From positions 111,260-175,259 of the forward strand of contig DAISXY010000009.1 of the NCBI GenBank assembly GCA_036825615.1: DNA of 64,000 nucleotides. Direction: 5' to 3'. Below the pieces are notes generated by a model. The model searched no databases. It had not been told where the DNA came from and worked only from the letters and a program-made list of their open reading frames with translations. Source of the DNA: JAICXG01 sp036825615 (GTDB lineage: Bacteria > Verrucomicrobiota > Verrucomicrobiia > Chthoniobacterales > UBA10450). Shown one piece after another: positions 44,329 through 54,102 of the stretch (position 1 is its first letter; each line of letters starts with the position of its first letter). Both the position numbers and the translations under genes were made by a program.

Positions 44329-46061
44329 AGGCCCCGCTCGGGGGCGCGTTCCAGGCGCCTGACGACCGCGATCATCATCTTGGGCCGATGCAGCGGCTCG
44401 ACGGGCGGATGCGTCGTTATTCCCCTAACGAGGAGGTCGATTATCTGATCGTCGGCGTCGGCGCGGCTGGCGGCGTTCTTTTGCAACGGCTGGCGCGCGC
44501 CGGTTTTCGAGTCGTCGGTCTGGAGGCCGGACCTTTCTGGGACACGGAACGCGATTGGGTGAGCGACGAGAAAGGGTCGCACCAGCTTTACTGGGAAGAC
44601 ATGCGCATCACCGGCGGCGAGAACCCGCTCGCCTTCGGCGCGAACAACAGCGGCAAAGGGGTCGGCGGCGGCACGGTCCACTGGGCCGCGTTCACCCCGC
44701 GGTTTCATCCGAGCGATTTTGAAGTTTACACCCGCGACGGGGTCGGCGCGGACTGGCCGATTTCGTACTGGGATTTGAAGCCCTACTACGAATTGCTCGA
44801 GCTCGAAATGCCGGTCGCCGGGCCGGCCTGGTATCCGTGGGGTGATCCGCATGGTTATGCCTACAGCGGGCACCCGATGGGCGGGGTCGGCGACGTCCTG
44901 ATCAAGGGTTGCGCGTCGTTAGGCATCGGGGTCAGCGCGGGCGGGCCGGTGGCGATTCTTTCCGGTTCGCGCAACGACCGGCCGCACTGCATTTATCGCG
45001 GGTTTTGCATTCAAGGCTGCAAGGTCGGGGCGAAAGCGAGCACGTTGATTACGCACGTGCCGGATGCCATCCGCAGCGGCGCGGAAATTCGCGATCGCTC
45101 GATGGCGAGCCGGATCCATCTCGGGAAAAACAATCGCGTCAACGGCGTCAGCTATTTCGATCGCGAAGGAAGCGAACATTTCCAAAAGGCGAAAGCGGTG
45201 ATCGTTTGCGGCTACGCGATCGAGACGCCGCGATTGCTTTTGAATTCCGCCTGCGCCGGCTACGAAAACGGTCTCGCCAATTCGAGCGACACGGTCGGCC
45301 GTTACCTGATGGCGCAGGCTGGAACAGTCGTCCTCGGCCGCTTCGACGAGCTCATCAGGATGTACAAAGCGCCGCCCGCCCACGCCCTGACCGAGGAATT
45401 TTACGAGACGGATCCGAGACGCGATTTCGCCCGCGGCTTCGCCATTCAAACCGTTGGCCCGCTGCCGATCGCGTTTGCGAAACAGATGATGGCAGCGCGC
45501 GGCGCCTGGGGCTGGGGCATGCGCCGGGTGATGATGGATTACAACCACTGGGCCGCGCTCGGATTGTTAGGCGAGATTCTGCCCTGGCCGGAGAACCGCG
45601 TCACCCTCGCCGAGGAGCGCGACCAGTGGGGAATTCGCGTTCCCCACATCAGCTTTACTCTGCACGAGAACGACAAAAAGCTGATCGCGTTCGCGCGAGA
45701 CAAAACCGAGGAGGTGATGCGCGCCGCCGGCGCGACTCAGGTCGCGCACGAAGCGCGCTACGCCCATCTCGTCGGCGCGGCGCGCATGGGCGCCGACCCG
45801 GCGACGAGCGTAGTCGATAAATTTGGCCGCACCCACGACATCGCGAACCTCTTCGTCTGCGATGGGAGCGTTCTGCCAACGCAGGGCTCGGCCAATCCCG
45901 GCCTGACGATCCAGGCGCTGGCCGCGCGCACCGCGGATTATCTGATCTCGCAAGGCGCGACGGTTTTTAATTCCGACAAACGCGACCTGAGCGACCCGCC
46001 GGTGCGCCCTCAACTCTCTCCCCCCGGGACCCATTGGAAAGGAGTGCCGCGTCTTGCATGA
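44325..46061 (+). CDS. GMC-type flavoprotein, gluconate 2-dehydrogenase large-subunit-like
   Basis: 578 residues; TTG start overlapping the previous TGA. FAD motif DYLIVGVGAAGGVLLQRLA with LEAGPFW, the GMC region GKGVGGGTVHWAAFTPRFHP, CIYRGFCIQGCKVGAKAST, and the C-terminal HLVGAARMGADP and TQGSANPGLTIQALAARTA. Oxidises a sugar or sugar acid with electrons passed to a cytochrome or quinone. The usual cytochrome subunit is not encoded next door; the duplicated membrane protein at 42319 is the only membrane candidate. Overlaps the next gene by ATGA. Confidence 0.9.
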   Translation: MKAPLGGAFQAPDDRDHHLGPMQRLDGRMRRYSPNEEVDYLIVGVGAAGGVLLQRLARAGFRVVGLEAGPFWDTERDWVSDEKGSHQLYWEDMRITGGENPLAFGANNSGKGVGGGTVHWAAFTPRFHPSDFEVYTRDGVGADWPISYWDLKPYYELLELEMPVAGPAWYPWGDPHGYAYSGHPMGGVGDVLIKGCASLGIGVSAGGPVAILSGSRNDRPHCIYRGFCIQGCKVGAKASTLITHVPDAIRSGAEIRDRSMASRIHLGKNNRVNGVSYFDREGSEHFQKAKAVIVCGYAIETPRLLLNSACAGYENGLANSSDTVGRYLMAQAGTVVLGRFDELIRMYKAPPAHALTEEFYETDPRRDFARGFAIQTVGPLPIAFAKQMMAARGAWGWGMRRVMMDYNHWAALGLLGEILPWPENRVTLAEERDQWGIRVPHISFTLHENDKKLIAFARDKTEEVMRAAGATQVAHEARYAHLVGAARMGADPATSVVDKFGRTHDIANLFVCDGSVLPTQGSANPGLTIQALAARTADYLISQGATVFNSDKRDLSDPPVRPQLSPPGTHWKGVPRLA

Positions 46062-49000
46062 AAGAGATTATTGAGAGCCAACCCGGCTCGCATTTCACCG
46101 GAGATGCCGCCGCTTTGGCGGCCGAATTGCGCCGCGAAATCGCGGGCGAAGTCAGGTTCGATTCAGGCAGCCGCGCGCTTTACGCGACCGACAGCTCGAA
46201 TTACCGCGAGGTGCCGATCGGGGTGGTGATTCCGAAAAGCCTCGACGACGTCGTGACAACCGTCGCAATCGCGAAACGATTTGGCGCGCCCATCCTGGCG
46301 CGCGGCTGCGGCACGAGCCTGGCCGGGCAATGCTGCAACGTCGCGGTCGTTATCGATACCTCGAAATACTTCAACGAATTCCTCTCGATCGACCCGGGAA
46401 AGCGGCTCGCGACCGCGCGGCCCGGGATTGTGCTCGACGATTTTCGAGCGCGCGCGAAACCGCATCAGCTCACCTTCGGTCCTGATCCGGCGACGCATAA
46501 TCGCTGCACCATCGGCGGGATGATCGGCAATAATTCCTGCGGCGTGCACTCGGTCATGGCGCAATTTGCCGGGACCGGCGCGCGCACTTCCGACAACCTC
46601 GAAAGTCTCGAGGTTCTCACCTACGACGGCGTTCGGATGCGCGTTGGAAAAACAAGCGAAGAGGAGCTGGAGTCAATCGTTAGGCACAACGATCCGCGGG
46701 CAGAGATTTATCGCAAACTGAAAGAACTGCGGGATAAATACGCGCCGCTTATTCGCGAGCGCTTTCCGAAAATCCCGCGCCGCGTCTCGGGCTACAACCT
46801 CGACGATCTGCTTCCGGAAAACGGCTTTCACGTCGCGCGCGCGCTCGCCGGAAGCGAAGGAACCTGCGTCACGATTCTGGAGGCGACATTGCAATTAATC
46901 GCGGAGCCGCAGGCGCGCTCGCTCCTCGTCCTCGGTTATCCGGACATTTTCGCGGCGGGCGATCATTGCCCGGAAATCATGACGCACAAGCCGATCGGCC
47001 TGGAAGGTTTTGACGACGAAATGGTCGGCTTCATGAAGAAGCACCACGTGCATACCGACGATCTGAAGTTGCTCCCGGAAGGCCGCGGCTGGTTGCTGGT
47101 GGAGTTCGGCGGCGAGAGCAAAGCCGAAGCCGACGAGCGCGCGCGTGAACTGATGAACGCGCTCAAGAATGGTAGCGGCGCGCCCGCGACGAAGCTTTAC
47201 GACAACGCCGAAGAGGAAGCGAAACTCTGGGAGGTGCGCGAGAGCGCCCTCGGTGCGACCGCCTTTGCGCCTAACGAACCGGACCGCTGGCCGGGCTGGG
47301 AGGATTCCGCGGTGCCGCCGGCGCGGATTGGCGATTACCTGCGCGATCTGAAGGCGCTCTTCACTCGCTACGATTACGACGGCTCGGTGTACGGTCATTT
47401 CGGCCAGGGGCTGGTGCATTGCCGGCTGCCTTTCGACTTCGGGAGCGATCGCGGCCGGAAGAAGTTTCGCGCTTTCCTCGACGACGCGGCCGATCTCGTT
47501 CTGAGCTACGGCGGTTCGCTCTCCGGCGAGCACGGCGACGGCCAGGCGCGCGCGGCGCTGTTGCCGAAAATGTTTGGCGAAGAGCTGGTGCAGGCGTTTC
47601 GCGAATTCAAATCGATCTGGGATCCGCAGTGGAAAATGAACCCGGGCAAGGTCGTCCGCCCGAACTCACCGGCGACGGAATTGCGGCTCGGAGAAAATTA
47701 CAATCCGGCCGCGACGAAGACCCATTTCCACTTCCCTAACGACCACGGGAGCTTCGCGCGCGCGGCCATTCGCTGCGTCGGGGTCGGCAAATGCCGGCGC
47801 GAATCGGGCGGCACGATGTGCCCGAGCTACATGGTGACGCGGGAGGAAAAAGATTCGACCCGCGGGCGGGCGCGGCTCCTCTGGGAAATGCTGGAGGGCG
47901 AGGTGATCGGGAAAAACGGCTGGCGCGACGAAGATGTGAAGGACTCGCTCGATCTCTGTCTCGCCTGCAAAGGCTGTAAGTCCGACTGCCCGGTGAACGT
48001 GGACATGGCGACTTACAAAGCGGAGTTCCTCTCTCACTATTACGAGGGGCGATTGCGACCAATCCACGCCTACGCTTTCGGCTTGATCCACGTCTGGTCG
48101 CGCCTCGCGCAGATTGCGCCCTCGCTCGTTAACTTCTTCAATCGTGCACCCTTCATCAGCGCGGTCGCAAAAGCCCTCATCGGGGTCGCACCGCAGCGGG
48201 TCATGCCCGCTTTTGCCGCGGAATCATTCCGGAGCTGGTTTGCCAGGCGGGGAGTTCACAACCGCGGCCGGGCTCGTGTTCTTCTCTGGCCCGATACCTT
48301 TAATAACTATTTCCATCCCGCGACTGCAAAGGCCGCGGTTGAGGTGCTCGAGGACGCCGGTTTTCAAGTCATCATCCCTCGCACCGACCTCTGTTGCGGG
48401 CGCCCGCTCTACGATTACGGAATGCTGGACACGGCGAAACGCTGGCTCGCGCGGATCCTTACCACTTTGCGTGATGAAATCGAAGCCGGTCTCCCGATGG
48501 TCGGTCTCGAGCCGAGCTGCACTGCCGTCTTTCGCGACGAGCTCGTAGAAATATTTCCGGAAAACGAGAACGCCCGCCGGCTTTGTCAACAGACTTACAC
48601 GCTCGGCGAATTCCTGCGCAAGAAAGTGCCCGGCTACCGCGCGCCGAAACTCGCGCGTAACGCGCTTCTCCATGGCCATTGTCATCAAAAAGCAGTCATG
48701 AAAACCGTTTGTGAAGAGGAGTTACTCCGGGAAATGGGAATCGACTTTGAAAAGCCGGAGACCGGCTGCTGCGGCATGGCAGGCGCATTTGGATTCGAAG
48801 CCGATAAGTATGATGTCTCGATTGCGTGTGGCGAACGCGTCCTTTTGCCGGCGGTGCGAGAGGCGAGCAGGGATGCGCTGGTTATCGCCGACGGGTTCAG
48901 TTGCCGTACCCAGATTGCCGAGACGACGAACCGGCGCGCGCTGCATCTGGCAGAAGTCCTGAAGATGGCGATGGACGAAGGGCCGCGCGGCCCAGCAGGT

Positions 49001-49135
49001 AACTTCCCGGAGCGCGATTACATTCAGCCGGAGCCGCGACTCCCCGCCAAGGGAAAAACGCTCGCCCTCCTCGTAGTAGGTGCGCTTCTGGCTGGCGGCC
49101 TTGCGGGTTGGATCGGCAGGCGGCGCCGTGACTGA
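46058..49135 (+). CDS. FAD-linked oxidase with C-terminal Fe-S and CCG domains (YdiJ/GlcD-Dld type)
   Basis: 1025 residues from the ATG that overlaps the previous stop. FAD_binding_4 domain (ILARGCGTSLAGQCCNVAVV), FAD-oxidase C domain ending SGEHGDGQARAALLPKMFGE, then a 4Fe-4S segment (CLACKGCKSDCPVNVDM) and two CCG-type cysteine regions (TDLCCGRPLYDYGML, ETGCCGMAGAFGFEADKYD). One C-terminal membrane helix (LALLVVGALLAGGLAGW). Length and order match YdiJ-like 2-hydroxyacid (D-lactate or D-2-hydroxyglutarate) dehydrogenases; the terminal helix is an addition I do not know from E. coli YdiJ. Transcriptionally linked to the gluconate-dehydrogenase-like pair. Confidence 0.92.
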   Translation: MKEIIESQPGSHFTGDAAALAAELRREIAGEVRFDSGSRALYATDSSNYREVPIGVVIPKSLDDVVTTVAIAKRFGAPILARGCGTSLAGQCCNVAVVIDTSKYFNEFLSIDPGKRLATARPGIVLDDFRARAKPHQLTFGPDPATHNRCTIGGMIGNNSCGVHSVMAQFAGTGARTSDNLESLEVLTYDGVRMRVGKTSEEELESIVRHNDPRAEIYRKLKELRDKYAPLIRERFPKIPRRVSGYNLDDLLPENGFHVARALAGSEGTCVTILEATLQLIAEPQARSLLVLGYPDIFAAGDHCPEIMTHKPIGLEGFDDEMVGFMKKHHVHTDDLKLLPEGRGWLLVEFGGESKAEADERARELMNALKNGSGAPATKLYDNAEEEAKLWEVRESALGATAFAPNEPDRWPGWEDSAVPPARIGDYLRDLKALFTRYDYDGSVYGHFGQGLVHCRLPFDFGSDRGRKKFRAFLDDAADLVLSYGGSLSGEHGDGQARAALLPKMFGEELVQAFREFKSIWDPQWKMNPGKVVRPNSPATELRLGENYNPAATKTHFHFPNDHGSFARAAIRCVGVGKCRRESGGTMCPSYMVTREEKDSTRGRARLLWEMLEGEVIGKNGWRDEDVKDSLDLCLACKGCKSDCPVNVDMATYKAEFLSHYYEGRLRPIHAYAFGLIHVWSRLAQIAPSLVNFFNRAPFISAVAKALIGVAPQRVMPAFAAESFRSWFARRGVHNRGRARVLLWPDTFNNYFHPATAKAAVEVLEDAGFQVIIPRTDLCCGRPLYDYGMLDTAKRWLARILTTLRDEIEAGLPMVGLEPSCTAVFRDELVEIFPENENARRLCQQTYTLGEFLRKKVPGYRAPKLARNALLHGHCHQKAVMKTVCEEELLREMGIDFEKPETGCCGMAGAFGFEADKYDVSIACGERVLLPAVREASRDALVIADGFSCRTQIAETTNRRALHLAEVLKMAMDEGPRGPAGNFPERDYIQPEPRLPAKGKTLALLVVGALLAGGLAGWIGRRRRD

Positions 49136-49256
49136 GTCTTTGTGCAACCACCTCGCCCGCGGCAAAAAAATGGAAGCAAACCAAAGAGACGATCCGGCGC
49201 GAAGCTTTAAGGAAAAGAATGGAAGACCGACACCGGACTAACGAGTAAAGGACTTT

Positions 49257-50246
49257 ATGAATAAACCACGAGTAATTGTTGTCACCGGCGCATCCGCCGG
49301 GGTGGGCCGCGCGACCGTGCGCGCGTTCGCCAAGGAAGGCGCCCAGATCGGCTTGATCGCGCGCGGGGAAGATGGATTGAGAGGCGCGCAACGCGACGTG
49401 GAAGAGCGCGGCGGCAAAGCCATCATGTTACCGACCGACGTCGCTAATGCCGGCGCGGTGGAAGCCGCCGCGCAACGAACGGAGGATGAACTCGGCCCGA
49501 TCGACGTCTGGGTCAACGTCGCGATGACGAGTGTCTTCTCACCCGTGAAGGAGATGCAGCCGGACGAGTACAAGCGAGTCATTGAGGTTAACTATCTTGG
49601 CTATGTCTATGGCACGCTCGCGGCGCTCAAGCGCATGCTGCCGCGCGATCACGGCCGCATCATCCAGGTCGGGAGCGCGCTGGCTTATCGCGGCATCCCC
49701 TTGCAATCGGCCTATTGCGCGAGCAAGCACGCCATCCAGGGCTTCATGGATTCGCTTCGTTCTGAACTGATCCACGACGGAAGCAACGTCAAAGTCTGCA
49801 TGCTGCAGATGCCGGGGATGAATACGCCGCAGTTTGGCTGGGTGAAAAGCCGGCTCCCTAAGAAGGCCCAACCGGTGCCGCCGATCTATCAGCCGGAAAT
49901 TGCCGCGGACGCGGTGGTGTTTGCTTCCCATCACGACCGGCGAGAGATGTATGTCGGTATCTCGAGTGTGAAGGCGATCGTCGGGAACAAATTCTTTCCC
50001 GGGCTGCTGGATCATTATCTTGCCCGGGTCGGCTATGAAGGGCAGCAGACTAACGAGCCAAGGGATCCAAACCAGCCTGACAATCTTTATCAGCCGGTTC
50101 CGGGTGACCACGGGCCTCACGGCGATTTTGGTTCCCGCGCCCGCTCCTGGAGCCCGCAGCTCTGGAGCGATAAACATCGCGACACGCTTACGCTTGGATT
50201 TCTCGCACTCGTCGGCCTTGGATTGACAGCTTACTTCAAAAAATAA
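49257..50246 (+). CDS. SDR-family oxidoreductase with C-terminal membrane helix
   Basis: 329 residues. Cofactor motif TGASAGVGRATVRAFAKEG (residues 10-28), active-site Ser and Tyr-x-x-x-Lys in QVGSALAYRGIPLQSAYCASK, and a C-terminal helix (LGFLALVGLGLTAYF). Classical SDR of the membrane-associated type common next to oxidase genes in this phylum. Substrate unknown. Confidence 0.9.
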   Translation: MNKPRVIVVTGASAGVGRATVRAFAKEGAQIGLIARGEDGLRGAQRDVEERGGKAIMLPTDVANAGAVEAAAQRTEDELGPIDVWVNVAMTSVFSPVKEMQPDEYKRVIEVNYLGYVYGTLAALKRMLPRDHGRIIQVGSALAYRGIPLQSAYCASKHAIQGFMDSLRSELIHDGSNVKVCMLQMPGMNTPQFGWVKSRLPKKAQPVPPIYQPEIAADAVVFASHHDRREMYVGISSVKAIVGNKFFPGLLDHYLARVGYEGQQTNEPRDPNQPDNLYQPVPGDHGPHGDFGSRARSWSPQLWSDKHRDTLTLGFLALVGLGLTAYFKK

Positions 50247-50248
50247 GA

Positions 50249-50758
50249 ATGCTGTCAGCGCGCCAGCTAAGTCATGAGCTACGTTGTGGTCAGGGCGGTT
50301 ATCTTGCCTGCCGCCGCGCGAGCGCGTTGCTTTCCCTGCTCGCGATGTCGTCGCTTGCAGCGGTCGCGCTTTATCAGAACGGGATCTTGAAAAACCTTCC
50401 CCAGCCCCGTTCCTCGAGTTTCGACACGGGCAAAATCAACGGCTCGGATGAGGCCTACGGCAAACTCGCGACTCCTGACGCTTTTCTCGGCTTCGGAAGC
50501 TATGCCGTGACTCTGGGTCTCGCCGCCATGGGCGGCAAAAACCGCGCCCAAAACCATCCCTGGATGCCGCTGGCTCTCGCCGGCAAAGCGCTGGCCGACG
50601 CGGCCGAAGCGACGAAGATGACGCACGACTCCTGGACGAGATATGGCGCATTCTCGATTTACAGCCTGATCGCGGCCGCGGCTGCGTTCATTAATCTGCC
50701 TTTAACTCTGCCTGAAGCCATCGCGGCGTTCCGCGCCTCGGCTGGTGTTGGAGATTAG
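50249..50758 (+). CDS. VKOR-like membrane protein without the redox CXXC
   Basis: 169 residues, about four helices, 2 bp after the SDR stop. LYQNGILKNLPQPRSSSFDT, KINGSDEAYGKLATPDAFLG and KMTHDSWTRYGAFSIYSLIA follow the vitamin-K-epoxide-reductase-like pattern found in such small operons, but the catalytic Cys pairs are absent (only two Cys, both near the N-terminus). A redox role through those cysteines is therefore unlikely. Confidence 0.65.
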   Translation: MLSARQLSHELRCGQGGYLACRRASALLSLLAMSSLAAVALYQNGILKNLPQPRSSSFDTGKINGSDEAYGKLATPDAFLGFGSYAVTLGLAAMGGKNRAQNHPWMPLALAGKALADAAEATKMTHDSWTRYGAFSIYSLIAAAAAFINLPLTLPEAIAAFRASAGVGD

Positions 50759-51077
50759 ACCGGTGCTGCGCTTAACTCTGGTCAACCGGCTGATGACACG
50801 CTCACTCGCCTCCTGTAATCGCCCGCGTCCCATTGGCTATATCTTAGCCAACGTCGCCGTGGTTCGTCATCGTGTGGTTTTAACGAGGGGCGCGATGCTC
50901 CCTTACCAAACTGGGGTCAAAGAGCCGGTCGCAGTAAAAGCCTGAGCTCCGCGCAATGATCTATCGACCGGGTTTTGAAGCTGCTCCAAGTTCCACCCTC
51001 TGACGACCTTCCTTGTTCCGCATGCGACCAACCCGCCCGCTCGGCACGAATAGCTTCTGATACGCGAAGGAGCAGAT
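50759..51077. other. 319 bp spacer, no gene seen
   Basis: Between the VKOR-like gene and the Q/R-rich protein. No frame with convincing features; the sequence GAAGGAGCAGATATG at the end is the ribosome-binding site of the next gene. Confidence 0.5.
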
Positions 51078-52115
51078 ATGAACAAACTACTTACGACCTT
51101 GATTAGCGTTTCGCTGATCTTCACCGCAGGCGCGATGGCCCAGCAGGACGAATCGACACCTGGCCCGAAGAAGCAGCGACGCCAGGAGCAACGGCAGCAG
51201 CGCCAGCAGGCAACGCAAGGCCAGCAGCAGCAACGTCAGCAACGCCCGCAGGCAGCGCAAGGCCAGCAGCAGCAACGGCAACAACGCCAGGAAGCGCGTC
51301 AGAATCGGCCGGAACGGCGGATGGAGCGCCCGAATCAGCCCGCTGCCTCCCAAGGCCAGGGCACACAGGCGGGGGAACGCAATCGCCGCGAGATGCGACC
51401 CCGCCGCGAAGAAGCAAACCAGCAAAGGCCCAATGCGACTAGGAACGAGAATGCCAATGCCCAAACCGAACAGCGCCGTAATCGCCCGGAGCAAAGGAAC
51501 CGGCCCGGCCAGGAGGCGACCGCGGGCAGCGCGACTGAGACTAACGCCGGCGCCAGCAGTCAGACTAATCGGCGCAACGCCAAGGCGCGCAAGCCCGATG
51601 TGCAGACTGTGCAGCGAATCAAGCAGCAACACCGGGATTTCCATGCTCAGGCCAAGCCGCAAAAGGTCCCGGCGGTAAAGTTCCAGCAGAACTACCGGAT
51701 CACCAACGCCGAGCGTTGGTCGGGACCGCAATACGTCGCCTTCCGCAATTATCGTCCGATCTGGCGCGACCGCGCCTGGTGGCACAACCATTATCACACC
51801 ATCGTGCTGATCGGCGGCGGTTATTACTATTGGGATAACGGCTACTGGTACCCAGCCTGGGGTTATGACCCGGGCGCGTCTTACTACGCTTATAATGGTC
51901 CCATTTACACCGGCACGGTTAGCCGGCCTCCTGACCAGGTGATTGCTGATGTCCAGGCTGTGCTGCAGGACATGGGTTACTACAAAGGCGAAGTCGACGG
52001 CTTACTTGGACCGCTAACCCGCGATGCCCTCACTCAGTATCAAGCCGACCAGGGCCTGTACCAGACCGCGGCGATCGACCAACCTACCCTCGATTCACTC
52101 GGCATAGCCGGTTAG
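51078..52115 (+). CDS. exported Q/R-rich protein with peptidoglycan-binding domain
   Basis: 345 residues with GAAGGAG 7-10 bp before the ATG. Signal peptide (LLTTLISVSLIFTAGAMAQQ), a long Gln/Arg/Pro/Asn-rich, strongly basic, repetitive region to about 165 (QQRQQATQGQQQQRQQRPQA), a Trp/Tyr-rich linker (GGYYYWDNGYWYPAWGYDPG), and a C-terminal peptidoglycan-binding_1 domain (VIADVQAVLQDMGYYKGEVD, GLLGPLTRDALTQYQADQGL). The basic region may bind nucleic acid or cell-wall polymers. Followed by a strong terminator. Confidence 0.85.
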   Translation: MNKLLTTLISVSLIFTAGAMAQQDESTPGPKKQRRQEQRQQRQQATQGQQQQRQQRPQAAQGQQQQRQQRQEARQNRPERRMERPNQPAASQGQGTQAGERNRREMRPRREEANQQRPNATRNENANAQTEQRRNRPEQRNRPGQEATAGSATETNAGASSQTNRRNAKARKPDVQTVQRIKQQHRDFHAQAKPQKVPAVKFQQNYRITNAERWSGPQYVAFRNYRPIWRDRAWWHNHYHTIVLIGGGYYYWDNGYWYPAWGYDPGASYYAYNGPIYTGTVSRPPDQVIADVQAVLQDMGYYKGEVDGLLGPLTRDALTQYQADQGLYQTAAIDQPTLDSLGIAG

Positions 52116-52136
52116 CTAAAAGGATAATATTGCAAG

Positions 52137-52171
52137 AAGCCGCCCATGCTCAGGCTGGGCGGCTTTCTTGT
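52137..52171 (+). terminator. intrinsic terminator of the peptidoglycan-binding protein gene
   Basis: Perfect 10-bp GC-rich stem AAGCCGCCCA / TGGGCGGCTT with a 9-base loop, followed by TCTTGTTTC. It starts 22 bp after the stop codon. Confidence 0.88.
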
Positions 52172-52292
52172 TTCAGACGAGCGGGCTATTTCCTTTTCAG
52201 CTTGGCCCGCCCGGCCGTTGCTACCGACCCGTTTACGACCGCTCTGACTTTTCCGCTTTACCTGCTTCGGCCTTCGGCGTTCCTTTCTTCCG

Positions 52293-52922
52293 ATGCTATC
52301 TCGAAGCGAGCTTCACCGGCTCCGCGCGCTGAAGAATCCCGTTGGAATCCAACGTTTCCTCGATAAGATGCCTTACCATCTTGCGAACACGGCCTGGTCG
52401 CCACGGATCGTCCTGCGCGAATCCACCGCTCACTGTCTGGAAGGCGCGATCTTTGCCGCCGCCGCGCTGCGCGCCCTCGGTTACCCGCCTCTGATCGTTG
52501 ACCTCGAAGCTGACCAGGATACCGACCACGTGATTGCCGTCTTCAAACAGGGTGGCCACTGGGGAGCGGTGGCCAAATCCAATTTCACCGGCTGCCGCTA
52601 CCGCGAGCCCATCTATCGCACCGTGCGCGAGTTGGTCCTAAGTTACTTTCACATCTACTTTAACCTGCGCGGCGAACGCACTCTGCGGCGTTACTCCCGA
52701 CCAGTAAATCTGGCCCGATTCGACTCCGAGAATTGGATGAGCTCAGAGAAAGACATCTGGTTCATTCCTAATTATCTCTGCGACATTCCCCACCAAGCCC
52801 TTTTAACTCGCGTGCAAATCAAGAAGCTCACCCGGGTGGATCCGCGCACGATCCAGGGTGAGATCGTGAGCCACCGCCGCAAGGCAAACGCGCCCGTGCC
52901 GCGCATCTTCCGCCGCCGCTAG
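52293..52922 (+). CDS. transglutaminase-like cysteine-protease-fold protein
   Basis: 209 residues. STAHCLEGAIFAAAALRALG has the Cys in the helix start typical of transglutaminase-like folds, IVDLEADQDTDHVIAVFKQG offers the His, and the following GHWGAVAKSNF the strand with the third position. Small, no signal peptide. Probably peptidase-like or a peptide-binding relative; function unknown. Confidence 0.6.
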   Translation: MLSRSELHRLRALKNPVGIQRFLDKMPYHLANTAWSPRIVLRESTAHCLEGAIFAAAALRALGYPPLIVDLEADQDTDHVIAVFKQGGHWGAVAKSNFTGCRYREPIYRTVRELVLSYFHIYFNLRGERTLRRYSRPVNLARFDSENWMSSEKDIWFIPNYLCDIPHQALLTRVQIKKLTRVDPRTIQGEIVSHRRKANAPVPRIFRRR

Positions 52923-52970
52923 CGCTCTTTTCCTAAGGACTGTTGAAAAGTTAGGGCTATGTCTGCCCTC

Positions 52971-53152
52971 TGCCGCGCTGCGCGCGTGCGTCTCTCCCAA
53001 ACCCTCTCCCTGCCCTCACTGCCGCGCTTCGCGCGTGCCTCTCTCCCAAACCCTCTCCCTGCCCTCACTGCCGCGCTGCGCGCGTGCGTCTCTCCCAAAC
53101 CCTCTCCTTGCCCTCACTGCCGCGCTTCGCGCGCGCGTCTCTCCCAAAGGGA
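52971..53152. repeat. 49-bp tandem repeat, about 3.7 copies
   Basis: Units start at 52971, 53020, 53069 and 53118 (TGCCGCGCTGCGCGCGTGCG ... CCCTCTCCCTGCCCTCAC). Units 1 and 3 read GCTG and units 2 and 4 read GCTT at the same place, so the array probably grew as a 98-bp dimer. Flanked by CTGTTGAA at 52940 and TTCAACAG at 53344, an 8-bp inverted pair that may mark the ends of an inserted element. Every frame is arginine/serine/leucine nonsense; no gene. Confidence 0.85.
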
Positions 53153-53352
53153 GAGAGGGAGAGAGGGAGTGGCAAGGAAGCGACGAGCAGGAACGAGCCT
53201 TCTCCTGGGTGGCCTCCGCCGGCCAAAACCAGCGCGGAAGGAAACAAAAAGTGTAACCTATGTGCCCGTCCGTTCAGGAGCAATCCCTCTCCCTGTGGGA
53301 GAGGCGGACGGCGCCAGCCGCCGGTGAGGGCAAGCCTGGTTGTTCAACAGTT

Positions 53353-53982
53353 CTAGCGTTTTCGTTCCAGCCGAATCTGCTCGACCAGCTTCACCTTTCC
53401 CTGGTCTACGTGGTGCGCGAATTTCACCTGGGCCGCCAGCGCCTGCGCATAGAACTGATACGGCGGACGCAGTTGTTTCGTCACTGGATCATAGAAGAAA
53501 GTGCTATCCTGGCCGAGATTCGGCACGATCAGTGAATCACTTAGTTTCTGATAACGCTCGAGGCCACTCAGACCCCATCGAATGACCGATTCCAGGTCAC
53601 GGAGCGCAAGCAGGGTCTTCACGTCGAGCAACTGCACGCCGCCGGCTTGCAGAAGCGCGCTGATGTCGCCCGGACTGTAATCGGTCGTATAAACAAACGG
53701 ACGCAACCGCGGCATCTCGCCGGCCTTCAGCGCGCGTTCAAACTCCGTCTGCTCCTGTTCCTGCGCCGCGCCATTGATCTTTCCGCTCTCGATTCCCTTG
53801 CGCAACTGCTCTTCCAGTGTCGCCAGAATCCGATCGCGATGCGCCGCTTCCTGGCGATGTTCCTGATAATTGCCAAGCCAAAAAGCGGCGTAGACGCCGA
53901 CGAAAACAAGGAGCAACTCGCCCAGCCAACGTCCCAGTCTCGCCCGCCAAAGGTGCCAGAGTTTTGCGCTTCGCTCTTTCAT
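53353..53982 (-). CDS. single-helix membrane protein of unknown function
   Basis: 209 residues from the ATG at 53982 (a TTG two codons upstream is possible). One N-terminal helix (LGELLLVFVGVYAAFWLGNY), then a charged helix (HRDRILATLEEQLRKGIESG) and a mainly helical domain (GGVQLLDVKTLLALRDLESV). Resembles the many DUF-type proteins of this phylum that start with a similar membrane segment. Function unknown. Confidence 0.7.
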   Translation of the reverse strand: MKERSAKLWHLWRARLGRWLGELLLVFVGVYAAFWLGNYQEHRQEAAHRDRILATLEEQLRKGIESGKINGAAQEQEQTEFERALKAGEMPRLRPFVYTTDYSPGDISALLQAGGVQLLDVKTLLALRDLESVIRWGLSGLERYQKLSDSLIVPNLGQDSTFFYDPVTKQLRPPYQFYAQALAAQVKFAHHVDQGKVKLVEQIRLERKR

Positions 53983-54102
53983 GAACAATCAGGTGATCGA
54001 TAAACCCAGTGCACTGTAACACTGAATTGGAATTACAGTCCCACCCTCGTCCCTCTCCTCTCATGCCACACAGTCAAGGGCTGCCGCGTCCTTGCACCAT
54101 GG

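Noticed and set aside
52971..53152. Possible CRISPR array
   Set aside because: Units are directly adjacent 49-bp tandem repeats without unique spacers, and no cas genes are present.
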